A stretch of 64,000 bases of DNA, taken from contig JAAPAO010000108.1 in NCBI GenBank assembly GCA_013115145.1, forward strand, positions 1-64,000, written 5' to 3'. Below, piece by piece: positions 33,979 through 45,589 of the stretch. Position 1 is the first letter of the stretch. Each line of letters begins with the position of its first letter. Position numbers and translations under genes: made by a program. The DNA is from Perkinsus chesapeaki. Its lineage: Eukaryota > Perkinsozoa > Perkinsida > Perkinsidae. The notes beneath the pieces are model-generated. The model was not told the DNA's origin and did not search any database. It saw only the letters and a program-made list of their open reading frames with translations.

Positions 33979-34127
33979 CAGGGTGTCCCCCAAAAATGGG
34001 CTTTCTGAATAACTTTATCAGGAGGGCGGATATTTCGACAACACGTGTGACGCTCGCACGTGTCGTCGAAATCTTCGTCCTACTGAGAAAGTAATCCAAA
34101 AAAGCACTTTTTTGGGGGGACACCGTG
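33979..34127. mobile_element. 149-bp MITE with TA flanks, inserted at minisatellite edge
   Basis: Terminal inverted repeats CAGGGTGTCCCCCAAAAA and its complement end, with TA on both sides (33977-33978, 34128-34129), match the CAGGGTGTCC ends typical of Tc1/mariner elements. An inner near-palindrome (ATTTCGACAACACGTG and its complement) fills most of the rest. There is no coding capacity, so it is non-autonomous. It differs in sequence from the MITE at 9975. Confidence 0.85.
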
Positions 34128-34586
34128 TATATGCATTGCCAGTAGAAGTCGTTCTGTCAGAGTGAACCGACGGTGACTAAGTTGTAGCTTGAAAAGTAAC
34201 TCACTATTTCGGATCATAGTTGGAACTAGTATTGAATAATACCACGGAGACTAGTACCCAATACTTCTCCCACAGACTGACGTCAAAAGGGCAAAGTGAG
34301 TGGCGAGCAACTCGACATTGAGAGTGATGCAAGACAAACTGTAACTGTATCGATGACTCGCAATAATAAGATAGAAAATCCGAGTAACAGGAAAAATTGA
34401 AATAATGAGCACTGCGATGTGCGTAGGTGTAGTAGTAAATACAACAGCAAGATGAAGCGGTTTAAGCGTCTGTGCTATGGGCATATACAAGCCGGTGACC
34501 ATGTACAGCTTCACTGGCATCATAATAACAAGTAGTCTGCTTGATAGAGGGGAGAACATGTACTACTTAGAAAATAACAGCTAAGT

Positions 34587-35484
34587 TCACACTACAATTC
34601 TCATAAATGCGTTATTTCTCAACAGTCTACTGTTAGAAGGGGCGCACAAGCTGGCGAAGTCAGAGAGGCCGCCACTGTAATCGTGACTGTCGGTGATGAT
34701 GAGCCGATCGATACTGTGCAGTCTCGAAGGGGCCGTCCGACTTCTTCTGGATGAACGTTCTTTGAAATAATGAGCGACTTCGACTTCAGGGTTGAATCTT
34801 ACGGACCGTCGCCGACATGGGGCGGAAATAGGTGACGTTACATCGACCTCTGAAGGCAAGCTTGCGGTACACATAAATATCAATACAATATCATTAATAT
34901 TATATCAAGTATATAATAATATTATAAGTACTGTTAGACGGGTCAAAAAGATTTCTTCTTATAGCATTATAGTGAATCATAGTGGTTTTCAAAGGCTTGA
35001 TGAGGTTAAAATTTCAAAATTCTATAGAAAACTTGGTTATAATAGAAGAGGCGCATTCTCGGGGTCGTCCCCCCTGTAGCTACACTAGACATGTCATTCA
35101 CCGCTGCTGCATAAACCTACCTGAAAGCTGACCAACTGGCGACGATGTCACCACTGACTCGACTTTCGCGGTTTTGATGATGCTGCTGTTGTCACACTGC
35201 AATAACAAACGATGTTCAATCTCGTTAGTTCTGGCTCCTGAGCCTGGGAGCCTAACGGGATAAGGAAGGTACCACACAAAGTGCAAGAGCTCCACTGACC
35301 TTCCACGGGAGGCATCCGGTCTAGAAAGATGGCAGCAAGCGTCACTTTCAGAGGGAGGCTTAGACAGAATTTTTGACACTCGATCGTACAGTCGACGTAT
35401 AGTTCTACAGAGATAACCTGTAGGAGGCCTTGCCGACCTATGAAAATCATTCATTGTTGTATGCTGGGAATTATTGGAAAACAT
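34587..35484 (-). CDS. Hypothetical basic protein with SVRFNP motif (array member 6)
   Basis: The start at 35484 (MFSNNSQHTTMNDFH) is followed by short exons joined in phase: IRRLYDRVSKILSKPPSESD, then a segment ending VVTSSPVGQLS. A longer intron of about 260 nt (34.87-35.13 kb), AT-rich, precedes the last exon with RRRSVRFNPEVEVAHYFKE near 34.80 kb, a basic stretch, and FASLCAPSNSRLL, ending at 34587. About 180 residues. It is the closest paralogue of 32109-32696. No known domain outside the short motif. Confidence 0.7.
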
Positions 35485-36844
35485 TAGTGGAAAAAAACCA
35501 AGTCAATAAATACAGAGCATTCTAGATGTTGCCTCTCGACTACATACAAGACATTCGCCTTGTTATTAACGGCTGGGAGGGAGAGAGGGAGATAACAGGT
35601 AAGATTGGTCTAACATGTCAATATATATCAGTAGCATCACATTAGACAGGAAAATGCCGATAATACATGTATCAAAAAGTATACTATCAACTTTCAAATG
35701 ATGACCGACAGAATGGAAACTCCAAAAGCAAGGCATGTAATGGTAATACGGGCATAATAATAGCATTTATCGTTGATATTGAATTGTATTGAAGCCAACT
35801 TGCCCATGCCGCCCCCTTGTGTTATACACTCGCACGCAACAAGAACTGGTGGCCTTCAAGTACTACTGGCTACAACAAGACTGGGAGATACCGACAGGCC
35901 AGTGCAAATGGAGCTGATAGGCAATCATGGTGAGCGACAGCACCGATAACATAGACTACCAACTCACACTGTTTGGAGATAGCTACTATACTACACAAAG
36001 ACCCTCGGGGCGACACCGCAGCAACGTACGTAGGCAGAAGCGGCGGAGCCTACTACCGAGGGACGACACATTCAACCTAATCCAGCTGTTAAACGATGAA
36101 TAACAGAATCTTTGTAACAATACCCTATATAAATGTTAATAGGGTAGAGTGTGTATCATCGCTAAGCAAAGACTTGGCCTACTTTACGTGTCGGGGCGTC
36201 AAAACGACGACGCTTTAATAGTGATGGAACTGTTCAACAGACACTGTAATCATCATCATGATAGAAATACAGTAGTACTGTGGACGTTTCACAAGGAGAC
36301 AAAACTTATGTAGGATAGAAGACAACAAAGGATTCTAATCAGAAGAGTGGCTTCCCACCGTACAATAACGGAATCAATAAAATGGGGGACTAGCAACAAC
36401 ACCATCTTTATCGAACCATCACTATATCATCCACAATACCTCAGTAATATACTACCTATACAGTAAAGGGAAGTAGTAGAAGTAGTAGTAGGGCAGTCGA
36501 ATCCGAAATGTAACAGAATCCTATGTATAAAATTAAATGCTATAACACATTCTGGGGTACGTAGCGCTTAGCATGATGACTTAGGGTGAAGCTAATGTGC
36601 TAGATAAGGAGCCAGTTATGTGGGAATGCAATGTCCGAAAGAGCCGACAGAAGGAAGAAGAAGAACAACAACCAGCGATGCTTACTGCTCCGCTACAGAG
36701 CAGTAGACACCGTTACCTTCATTTATATGTTATTACTAATACCAGCATCACCAAAGCAAAAATAAATAATAACTAAGCTACAGTCTTTGTAGAGCACTAG
36801 ATGAAAAATAACAGGTAGTGGTGGTGGTAGTAGTAGTTGATAGC
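35485..36844. other. Intergenic, no gene seen
   Basis: AT-leaning sequence with trinucleotide runs (GTA/GTG repeats near 36.47 and 36.82 kb) and no frame with plausible splice partners. It resembles the 27.6-28.7 kb spacer in character. Confidence 0.45.
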
Positions 36845-37685
36845 CTAAGCTGGCGATGATGTAGTAGCCATAACACAGCGGACTTTCCTCTCTATTGCCG
36901 CTGAAGCCATCATTCGATCTCTTCTCAAGCAGGCAATCTCATGAGGATTCAATGGCCTCAATACAACACCATTCCTCAGCTTGTCGACTGGCCTATTTAA
37001 GTCGTAGAAGAGCGTCGGCGTCGATTGTGGAGCTCTGCGCGGTAGTACGGCAGTAGTTTGCGAAAGACGTTTAAGCGACTTCAAGTGTGACCTTCTGGCG
37101 GTCCTAAGACAGACCTTAGACGACAGACCAGTGACGCTGTTGATGGTATTCTTGTGTACACCGACCGCCTCATTGGGATCGAATTCAATGACGTGAACGA
37201 CTCCCTTAAAATTAACGCGTCGGGTTGTATTTTCGGCAATAGCCGTTAGTGACCCTAGTGACGGCGAAAGTGATGATGACCGTGGGCTAGGGAGAGACGC
37301 GTCCGTAGAAACACTTCTAATATCAACTTCTTGATCAACGGCCTCTAAAAACGGCAACATTATACCACTCCACCGTAACGCCTATTATACTACCTTTAAG
37401 ACATGATTGTGGTGGTAGCCTTCTAGTAGATGAAGGCAGGACATGCATCCTATTTATTGTACATGCACCGGAAGATGCACGTGATATAATATCTTGACAG
37501 TTCCGACCCCTCACAACGGTCGAGGGGGTTCTCGCAGGCATTGGCGGCAGGTAAAATGGAGAGGCCGCATCGGGCACCTCTGCAACAGCAAGAGCAGCTT
37601 TGGTTTGAGGCCGGGGTTTTCGTAGACCCAGGAGCTGTACAATGGCGGTGAAGCAGTTCGCCTGGTGGTTGCCGAGCTCCAGCAT
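36845..37685 (-). CDS. Hypothetical protein with RVNF motif (array member 7)
   Basis: The start at 37685 (MLELGNHQANCFTAIVQLL) leads a first exon with a Pro-rich segment (FYLPPMPARTPSTVV). A short exon follows, then a 51-nt intron to the main exon with a Ser-rich stretch, TRRVNFKGVVHVIEFDPNEA near 37.21 kb, basic segments and a tail ending at 36845. About 260 residues, the longest of the array. The RVNFxGVVHVIEF block aligns with SVRFNPVVHVVYY of 32109-32696. Confidence 0.62.
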
Positions 37686-39635
37686 GAGGCACCGATAAAA
37701 ATTCAGAACTGAAACAGAAGACAAACAGAAAGATGCAAATGATAGGCCTTCACGGGAACTAGCGAGTTCGCTGAATTCCTAACTCTTAATAGAATAATCT
37801 AGAATTTTCTAAATAGAAATTTTCCAAATTCTTCGGAGCGGCGGGAAAATTGTCGTCACCGATATATGTGGGCGACGGCTGTGCATTCCCATACATTGAA
37901 TGCAACCTTCCATAACACAGGTCTATCACAATTGCTATAATACTGAGGAGAAGTAGAAATTACAGTGAATGGTGCGCGAGACCAAATTTTGTGTCTAGAT
38001 TAAGAAGCGTTTTTAATACGGGTTTTAGAAGCCCACTGTGATGTTATCTACTGATGATGCTGATCTACAGTCATTAAAGCCCTATACGAAAAGTTACGGA
38101 GATAAAATGAAATCTCCAACGCTGCATTCAATAGATTGGTCAGCCGACGGATCCTATTAAAGCCACTGAGGAGGCACTCCTAAGGTACAATGGTACAAAG
38201 TGGCTGTACAGTAGTTAACCGGACTACAACTGCTAACAGTGAATACAGTAATAGGAACTATTACATGTGCTGCTATGACTTACGTACCGATGGAACAAAC
38301 ACGCGCCCAAAAACAGTCACCGCCACTTTTCCCGCGCGCCCCAGAGTTTTATCGGCGCACGCGTACAATGTGACGTGGGAGGGGGGGGGTACAGCCTGCC
38401 GTCACGAGGTTGGAAAGATAATGGTGGCTACTTCAATATTAAACATGTACATCATCGACTTGACGAATTTAACGCAAGGATTAGCAAGGGTCCATTCATC
38501 ACACTCATTTTCAAACAGTTTTTAGTTCAAGTACAGTAGTACATCGGCAACAGCTCAGGTATGCTCATAACATCGCAATGTTTTATTTGTCTATTATCGA
38601 ACTTTAACCTGTTTAAGTGTAATTGTGCATGATTTGGGAGGCACAACTGTGATGCGGCTACATAGTACGGTGAAAGCATTGCCCTTGATCGAAGCCAAGT
38701 GGGCAGTGTTGTGACTGCAGTGCCGTGGGGTGATAGGGCGGCAACCTGCTCAGTTAATTAATTGTCTGAGGGCATGAATCTGTTATTTCAATCAAGGTTA
38801 TTTAACCCTCCAACGAGAATCGGCTCGTCCTAGATAAAAACCATTTGAGTAGTAAATGGCCATTGACTGTAGATGGTCCCTTGGATGCTTTTGATAGCTA
38901 CAAATAGAGCTAATGCGAGAAGGATATTGTTTACAAGGTGTTGATGAGGCAAATCACGATTATACGGTCAACTATATAGTGATACTAGGAGGCTCTATAC
39001 CTCTTTACCGAGGCTGAGATGTTACCTTGGCCAATCAACTCAAAAAAAGAAAATCACTCCCGGGATTTGGACTTGCAACTTTTGACGTCCCTTTTCCAAT
39101 TTTCGCCACTCGAAAAATACGTTCTGAGCAAAAGATGACTTATTATGATTGTTTTCCCTATTAAATCTTGAGCCGTTGAAGGGCTAAGTCTTATATATCA
39201 CCTCATTGGGGCATCTCCTCTCTTGGAGGGATGCACTCCAGATCTCCCGTATAGTAGGTATTATTATTGTCAGTGCTGGTCACTTTAATAACAATGCCAG
39301 CCACGTCTCCAGGTATGAGGTCAGAGCCCACACCTCATATTTATACAGGTAATATGACCGGGGTAGGTTACAGCGACCTTTCTACGAATCTTTCGTAAGC
39401 AAGTCGTTCTTTTACGCGCCGACCCAGAAAGCCGCTTTACGTCGGTTTTTTTCTGCCATTGTAAAATCTCAATGGGAAATCATTAGAGCTCTCCATGTTC
39501 ACTATATGAATTTCTATCGCACACAGGTCTTGGTAGACAATCGCTGTCACCGGACAGTACAATATCAGAAGGCAGGCTGCTTACTAAGGTAGACTTGAAG
39601 GCGTGTTCCAGATAGAATGGTTATAGGGCAACGTA
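37686..39635. other. Intergenic, no gene seen
   Basis: A 111-codon plus-strand frame (38190-38525) has no signal peptide, domain or splice partner and includes a G run. I do not call it. This spacer separates the minus-strand array from the plus-strand genes. Confidence 0.45.
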
Positions 39636-39854
39636 ATGGACTCGGATGCGTCACTAGAGGTTGACGGGCCACCGTTGTTGATCCCCGATCTTAATAACGG
39701 TCCAGCGGCGCCCTCTGGATCTGCCGCTGACGCCTCCTCCCGGTTACCAGCTATACCAGAGCCGGTTCCGGAGGATATATTGAAGCCTATTGGGGAGATA
39801 GATGAGAGGAGAGAGAAGTTGATGCAGTGGGAGCGAGTTAAACTGCACAAGTAG
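39636..39854 (+). CDS. Possible small acidic/Pro-rich protein or exon
   Basis: A 72-codon frame starts MDSDASLEVDGPPLLIPDL, continues with SRLPAIPEPVPEDILKPIGE and ends in a helical stretch (ERREKLMQWERVKLHK). The composition is protein-like and the antisense frame is less so. A GTAGTA donor overlaps the stop, so it may be the first exon of a longer gene, but I could not find the next exon. Confidence 0.35.
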   Translation: MDSDASLEVDGPPLLIPDLNNGPAAPSGSAADASSRLPAIPEPVPEDILKPIGEIDERREKLMQWERVKLHK

Positions 39855-40317
39855 TATGGGAAGGGGGAAGACAGCTAAATTATGTAGCGATATACGTTGA
39901 ATGTTGTATTGAGAAAGTGCCCTAGCAAAAACTCAACTATGTAGACATATACGGGCGGCATCATTGCCCGGTTTAAATGCGCCTCGGCTGTGTGGCGACT
40001 GCATCTGAGCCGGGGGCGGTCTTGATGAGCTGTAAACGTATATAGATGTTTCATCTCCCAAGTGTAGGAGGTAAGTCTGCCATAACTGTATTACCCATAG
40101 ACTTAGTAAGTATTAAGTAAGCACCGTGGTATCATTCTTGGTTGGATTCACTGGTTGCTTGTTGTCCATGTATAATATTATTGTCAGGCGAACTATGGTG
40201 TTCTCTGTACCACGTTTTGAGAAAGCCTACCTACTTTCATTAGAGCCCAAGCTTCGTCGAAGCCTATGGGTGCCAGCAGTGGCTTTTATTGCGTAATAAT
40301 CATAAAGAAAGTATAAA

Positions 40318-41118
40318 TGATTATATTAATAACCCTTATTAGGTTTGCTCTTGTATGTCTACTGTATCCAGCTATATGGATTGATAAGTGGGACACGTCC
40401 GCCAATATACTTTTTAACCTATGCTGGATTGTCATAATTGCCTTGAGTACTACTAGAATCGCCGGACTCGGATGTCATCCGGGTTCAGGTCTATTCGTAC
40501 TTTTGACGTTTCATTTCTCAATACCGCCAAGTCGATTCTTGGAGCTCTATATTCAGCTTTGGGCAGGCTTCACCATGACTGCTGCCACACTACTTGGTAC
40601 ACCTTATAGAGTTGCCACCTTAACAGGCAAGCAGGGGGAGGGTCATGCAGCAGCGTGGAAGGGAAAGTGTTACTGGTTACCTAGAGATATAATGGAAAGG
40701 TTTATAGAAATATCTTACCAGTGCGTAAGCAAAAGCACAAGCCTAATGGCTCATTGAATAAATATCAAATGTGTTGTTTCTGGTAGCCTTGATGTCCCTC
40801 TTTGGCGCCCTTAGCCTTGTGAAGTTGTATAATCTTTTTGTGGGTCGGCCGTCACCGTTGCCCGTATGTTACCCCATGAATTCAGTTAGGAAATGTTATC
40901 GTTCCGGTAGGACGTGCTTTTCGAAAATTCGGGATTGCTATGGTGACTACTGCGCGATTGTATTTGTGGTTGTTACTTCAGTGAGAATCTCCTCGAAGGC
41001 CAGGTGGCCATAACTGACATTAATGCTTTCCACATAGGTACAGACTATAGCGTTGCTTTTCCCGGTGCCAACCTTGGTGTTGCTGATATATCCGTCTTCC
41101 TTGACCTTATCACCATGT
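40318..41118 (+). CDS. Possible membrane protein, exon structure unresolved
   Basis: A 146-codon frame from 40318 is strongly hydrophobic at its start (MIILITLIRFALVCLLYPA) and has further hydrophobic segments (ILFNLCWIVIIALSTT; LFVLLTFHF). A second frame from 40771 is also hydrophobic, and a third segment (about 41038-41118) reads GTDYSVAFPGANLGVADISV to a stop. These may be exons of one multi-pass protein, but I could not join them with consistent phases. Confidence 0.3.
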
Positions 41119-41377
41119 AAAAGCTACTACCCGACTTAGGGCTTTCCATTTCATCTTTATTCTTGTTAGAATGTATTTCTCTGTATACACTCCTCTGAGG
41201 ATCCGCAGGCTATTTCCAGTGGCGGTTATCGTTAATTGTCTGTATATTGGTATATCAATAGGGATGGGGGTCCCCTCGTATGGCCCTGACTCGGACGTTA
41301 TTGAGTCACCGTCGACAGATCGCTGGTTTGCAGTGTAATATTGGCGCATATGGCTGTCTGCTGCTGTTGCTGCTGTC

Positions 41378-44300
41378 ATGATGGTTCAGGTCCCTATCCT
41401 TGGTGCTTGTTGTGAGCTCTATTCTTTGTCTTACCGGCAAATACCGTCTAGAGCTATTTCAAAGGACCAACTTCTTACGGTTGGAGGTCTCGCAACGCCG
41501 AATTGATGTAGCGTGTCCGGTGAAGTAGAAGTAGTAGGCTAGTTGTTTGGTCAGGTTTTGGAGAGGACTATAGTGGCATTCGATAGCTCTAATGATAAGG
41601 CAACGAGGGTGACGCAGATGCAGTTAACGCATAAGGTGTGTAATCGGCCTGCGGGGGCGACATTCTTTTCCTACCTCAGAGGCTGCTGCTGATGGAAAAG
41701 TTAATATTTCGGGCACGGTCCACTGGGCTCAGCGGTTTGAACGTCCACAATGGTCAGCTGGCCTGTGATCTGGATCATGCTCTCTCTTTGGTAACAGTGA
41801 ACTCAGCCGGCTTCGCCGAATTTTGCTGGGTAGGTGCGGAAATCGGAGAAGTCTCTCTTCGTGTTGGATTTCCAAAAGGAAGTCCTCATGGAGGGAATGT
41901 CGTCACATCAGCAGCAAGAGCAGCAACGAAGGGTTAGTCAGCTCGCGCACTCCCCTCGCCTATCCATTTTCAGATGGCATCTGGTGAAACGCCAAAGTCG
42001 GGAGCTGAATCGGGCAGCCGTGGTGGCGGTGGCCATGCCCCAACGGCATCGCTACTGTACTGCTCGGCGCTGTACACGCCAATGTCGAGTGTGGCGGCTC
42101 CTGGATCGAGAATAGGCCCATCACGGTAAGGCTGCAATAATGCCTCATCAAAGGTCATAGTAGGAGCTCGCTTAGAAAATACGATTGGCTATTTCAGTTA
42201 TAAGTCGATCTCTTAATGGTATTCAGATACGACACAGTAGGCGGCGGCACCCCATCAGTGACCGATCTTCCTGCCGAACTTCGACAAGGAGCGGAGTGCT
42301 TCGTTGAAAACTCTGCCAAATTGCTGGAACGTGTGGGCCGCGACTTCACGCTGGATGTTGAGGGGCTATGGGGTGACCATGTGGTAAGTGGTGTGTTTGC
42401 CTTGTCCATGGTGACGGAGCAGCCTTAAAGCTTCTATATTGTCTTTATTAAACATGTGCAAATCGTGAAAATCAGTTACGGTTAGGGTACGATTCGCGGC
42501 ATGGCTCTGAACCGTAGCCTACGATCTCTATGTAGATCACTTGCGGTGTAAAGTGTTGAACTTAACCTTTTTATTTATGTAGGAGGAAAACCGTAGCAAA
42601 CCCAGTTCTGTTGCTGCACTGTACTCGGCCGTCGCTCGAGCCTGTCTGCCAGATGATCAAGCTAATCGTATTCTTAGCATTGGTGAGTACATAAGTTGGA
42701 GACTTCCTTAGTGCTCCTGGTTTAGGTTCAGAAGCATCTGATGGCTCACAGTGCTGTCCTGTCTACGAACGATTCCTTGCGGAGGTCTGCAGCCGGTACC
42801 TGCCATCTGTACCTTATCACAACGCATTGCACGCGGCACAAGTAGCTCATCATTGGTAACTACTCAGGAGCGAAGTCGTTCCTTGATTCCCGCGTGCCCT
42901 CAGCGCAACGTGCATAAACTCCTTGGGAGTGCGTTCGGCACTTTCTGACCTCGATTGGGCATCCCTTATCATTGCCTGTCTCTGCCACGATGTGGGGCAC
43001 TTTGGTCGAACAAACGGCTTTCTCGTTAAAACAAGGCATCCTTTGGCGCTCCGGTAAACCCGTGTGTTATACACCCTGAGTTTCATTACTGTATAATAGG
43101 TATAACGACAGATCAGTGATGGAGAACTACCATGCAGCAACGACATTTGCTTTGCTAAAGGAAAGCGAGGATTGGGATATATCTCGAGGCCTGTCAAGGT
43201 GTCACCTCTTCTCCTTGCATCAGTTTTCCGCTAATTATTTATAGTCACTAGAGTCTACTGGCTACACTAGTTCCAAGTCTGGATAGTGTTAGTGTCACGT
43301 GTTTAGTACAATTTGTACTTTGTACGTTGTATAAAATAACTACCTCGAGAGCCCGATTTGGTTGATATATAATCTTTCCTAGGCCCACCAGAGGCGATGA
43401 AGCTGTTGTACAGAGCACTCACCGACACTTTTGTCAGGTCGGAGCTGAAACGGTTTCGCAGTCAAATAGTGACTTTGATATTGAGCACAGACATTGGCAC
43501 ACAACGGAAGCTATTGGACAAGATAGAAGTATCATACACTGCCATATATTCCCATCATTCTCCTATTGCCAGGAGCGAGTGCAAGCTGGGGCACCCTTCA
43601 GTATAGCACAGTTCCCTGAAGACTCCCGTATAATACGGGAGCTCTGTATCTGTATGGCCGACTCAGGACATGTCTGCCTTGCTTGGGACATGCACTATAA
43701 ATGGGCCATACGACTGTGTAGGTGCCCATATCATTGCAATCGAATCATCTGCAATTTCTCAGCCTCTGAGTTTGCAGCAGAATCGCTAGAATTGGCAAGG
43801 TCCAATCGAGGGCCGCCACCATCGTCACCGACATTCCAGGCAAGCTCCCCGAGCTCACCTCCTGCCGGCGATCAACTTAACTTTATCAATCGTTGTACGT
43901 ATTGTTATTCCATAATCCCTTACGGAGTGCTTCAGGTCCCTTAGCGTTGCTTCAAGCGATTGGAAGGCTTGTGGATATAGATACCACTGAGTTTGCTAAG
44001 AATGCAAGGGAATGGATGGTGAAAGTCGAGTATGCTATTGATGATAACCTAACACGGTGGAGCATGCTAGAAGAAGAGGAACAAAAGAAGGCACCACCGC
44101 CGAAACGGTAAGGACTTTGGTCGTCAGAGTGATGATGAGGTCTTCGTTTAGGGAGCCGCGTACGGTGGTGGTGGAGTCGGGCGATGGCCGGTCGCCGAGA
44201 GGGAAGAGGAGCTCATCTGCAGACGAATCACCTTCGTAATAATTTCCTTAAAAATAGTGGCCCGTAAAACTAAAAGATTTCGGCAATAATGCCGCCTATC

Positions 44301-45244
44301 ATATTCGCTCTGAAATACTTTGTGTTTCAGGAATGATGATGATGACGAGGATGATGATAGAAGGCCTATGGTTAGCTACCGAGAGCTTTACGGGGATAAG
44401 AGTAAATCACAGAGGTAAGTTAGGTACAATAGGCAGCATTCCGACTGAGCCTCTCAGCGATGAGGAGGAGGATGGTATCCCAATGGTGAGCTACAGAGAA
44501 GCATATGGCGGCGGATCGCAGAACAAAAGGTATTCGATGTCTCTGTGCTACACTTGCCATTTCTACACCCCTCAGTACTGAGATGGGAAAATCTATTGAT
44601 AGCGATGAGGAGCCTCCTATGTTGAGCTACTCCGCTCTATATAATGCTGATGGCAGCAGTCACACGCAGGCAGCATCTAGCAGGCAACATACACGCTCTC
44701 TTTCCAGTAGTGTAGTGCCATACCAATAGGCCTGTTACCGCCTCTGGCTTCACCTCCAGCGACGAACCTCCGCTTCTGAGCTATTCCGCACTCTATGGTG
44801 CCGATGGTAGAAGCATTGAAGGTGGACAGAACCCAAGGTAGGCAAGGCTCAACGAAGTTAATATCTTGGATATTGTGGAAATGGCAGGAGCAGGTCGCAA
44901 CTAGATGATAGCCATGATGACGATGAGCCCCCATTGATGAGCTATACTGAACTTTATGATCACCAACGGTAAGAGCTCTGCTGGTTGCTGTCGGTATTGT
45001 TGTTACGGATAGAGGAACAAGCGATGACAGTGGGGATGTCCCCATGTTGAGCTATGGTGATCTGTACACTAAGTCGGGCGCGACAATAATTCAATCCAAG
45101 TAGACCGCGGGGTTAAGTATGAAATAATTTCATTTGATCTCACTTATCAGGGATAGCGATGATGCTTCTGAGCCGCCAATGATTAGCTATAGTGACCTTT
45201 ACGGCAAGAAGAAATCAAAGGAAAGCGGTGGCTCTAAGGACTAG
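41378..45244 (+). CDS. 3',5'-cyclic-nucleotide phosphodiesterase with repeated C-terminal exons
   Basis: Class I PDEs hydrolyse cAMP or cGMP with a two-metal HD-type site. The metal-binding motifs appear in order: VPYHNALHAAQVAHH (42.8 kb), CHDVGHFGRTNGF (42.99 kb), YNDRSVMENYHAATTF (43.11 kb) and CMADSGHVCLAWDMHYKW (43.65 kb, the distal metal aspartate). The exons are small, with 40-49-nt introns. The N-terminal exons (from about 41.4 kb) have no regulatory domain I recognise; the exact start is uncertain. One junction (43.2-43.38 kb) is unresolved. After the catalytic end (near 44.11 kb, phase-2 donor) the frame continues through a basic exon into seven phase-2 exons, each encoding one copy of an acidic-PPMxSYxxLY repeat, and stops at 45244. 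A truncated form could end at 44112 if the intron there is retained. Confidence 0.9.
44330..45244 (+). repeat. Seven tandem single-repeat exons (acidic-PPMxSYxxLY)
   Basis: Each unit is one phase-2 exon of about 65-110 nt flanked by 43-52-nt introns. Cores in order: RRPMVSYRELYG, GIPMVSYREAYG, EPPMLSYSALYN, EPPLLSYSALYG, EPPLMSYTELYD, DVPMLSYGDLYT, EPPMISYSDLYG, most preceded by an Asp/Glu/Ser run. The third intron begins GC rather than GT (44684-44729). Because every exon is symmetric (phase 2 at both ends), units can be gained, lost or skipped without breaking the frame. Confidence 0.85.
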
Positions 45245-45288
45245 CTTATTCGAAGTTTAAGCCTGTCTCAGGCGAGGCGACGACTATT

Positions 45289-45501
45289 ATGTTCCTCTAT
45301 ATCACGTCATTGATAATTGTATCTATTCAGCTACCATTATATACAATTGCTTCATCATCAGAGTTTCATAGGGAGTTTCACCACTCAAGAAGAGATCGAG
45401 TTTGTAGTCTTAGCACAAGGAACTTCCCTGAGAGAAGGTACCGAGCAGCAGCCACGCTCGGAACTTATATAGAGCGCGACACGACCATACCGTATATCTG
45501 A
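45289..45501 (+). CDS. Possible small secreted protein
   Basis: A 70-codon frame begins MFLYITSLIIVSIQLPLYTI, signal-peptide-like, followed by a basic, His/Arg-rich mature part with one cysteine. It lies 45 nt after the phosphodiesterase stop. No homologue or splice partner is recognised; it may be chance. Confidence 0.3.
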   Translation: MFLYITSLIIVSIQLPLYTIASSSEFHREFHHSRRDRVCSLSTRNFPERRYRAAATLGTYIERDTTIPYI

Positions 45502-45589
45502 ATAGTAATTGGTGGAAAGGGCATGCGAGGTCATTGGCAAAGAGAGCTACGTATGGGAACAATTGACTTAAAGCGGCACAGTTGTCTCG

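Noticed and set aside
41960-42158. Minus-strand 62-codon frame with protein-like composition
   Set aside because: The plus strand here carries an exon joined in phase on both sides to the phosphodiesterase gene.
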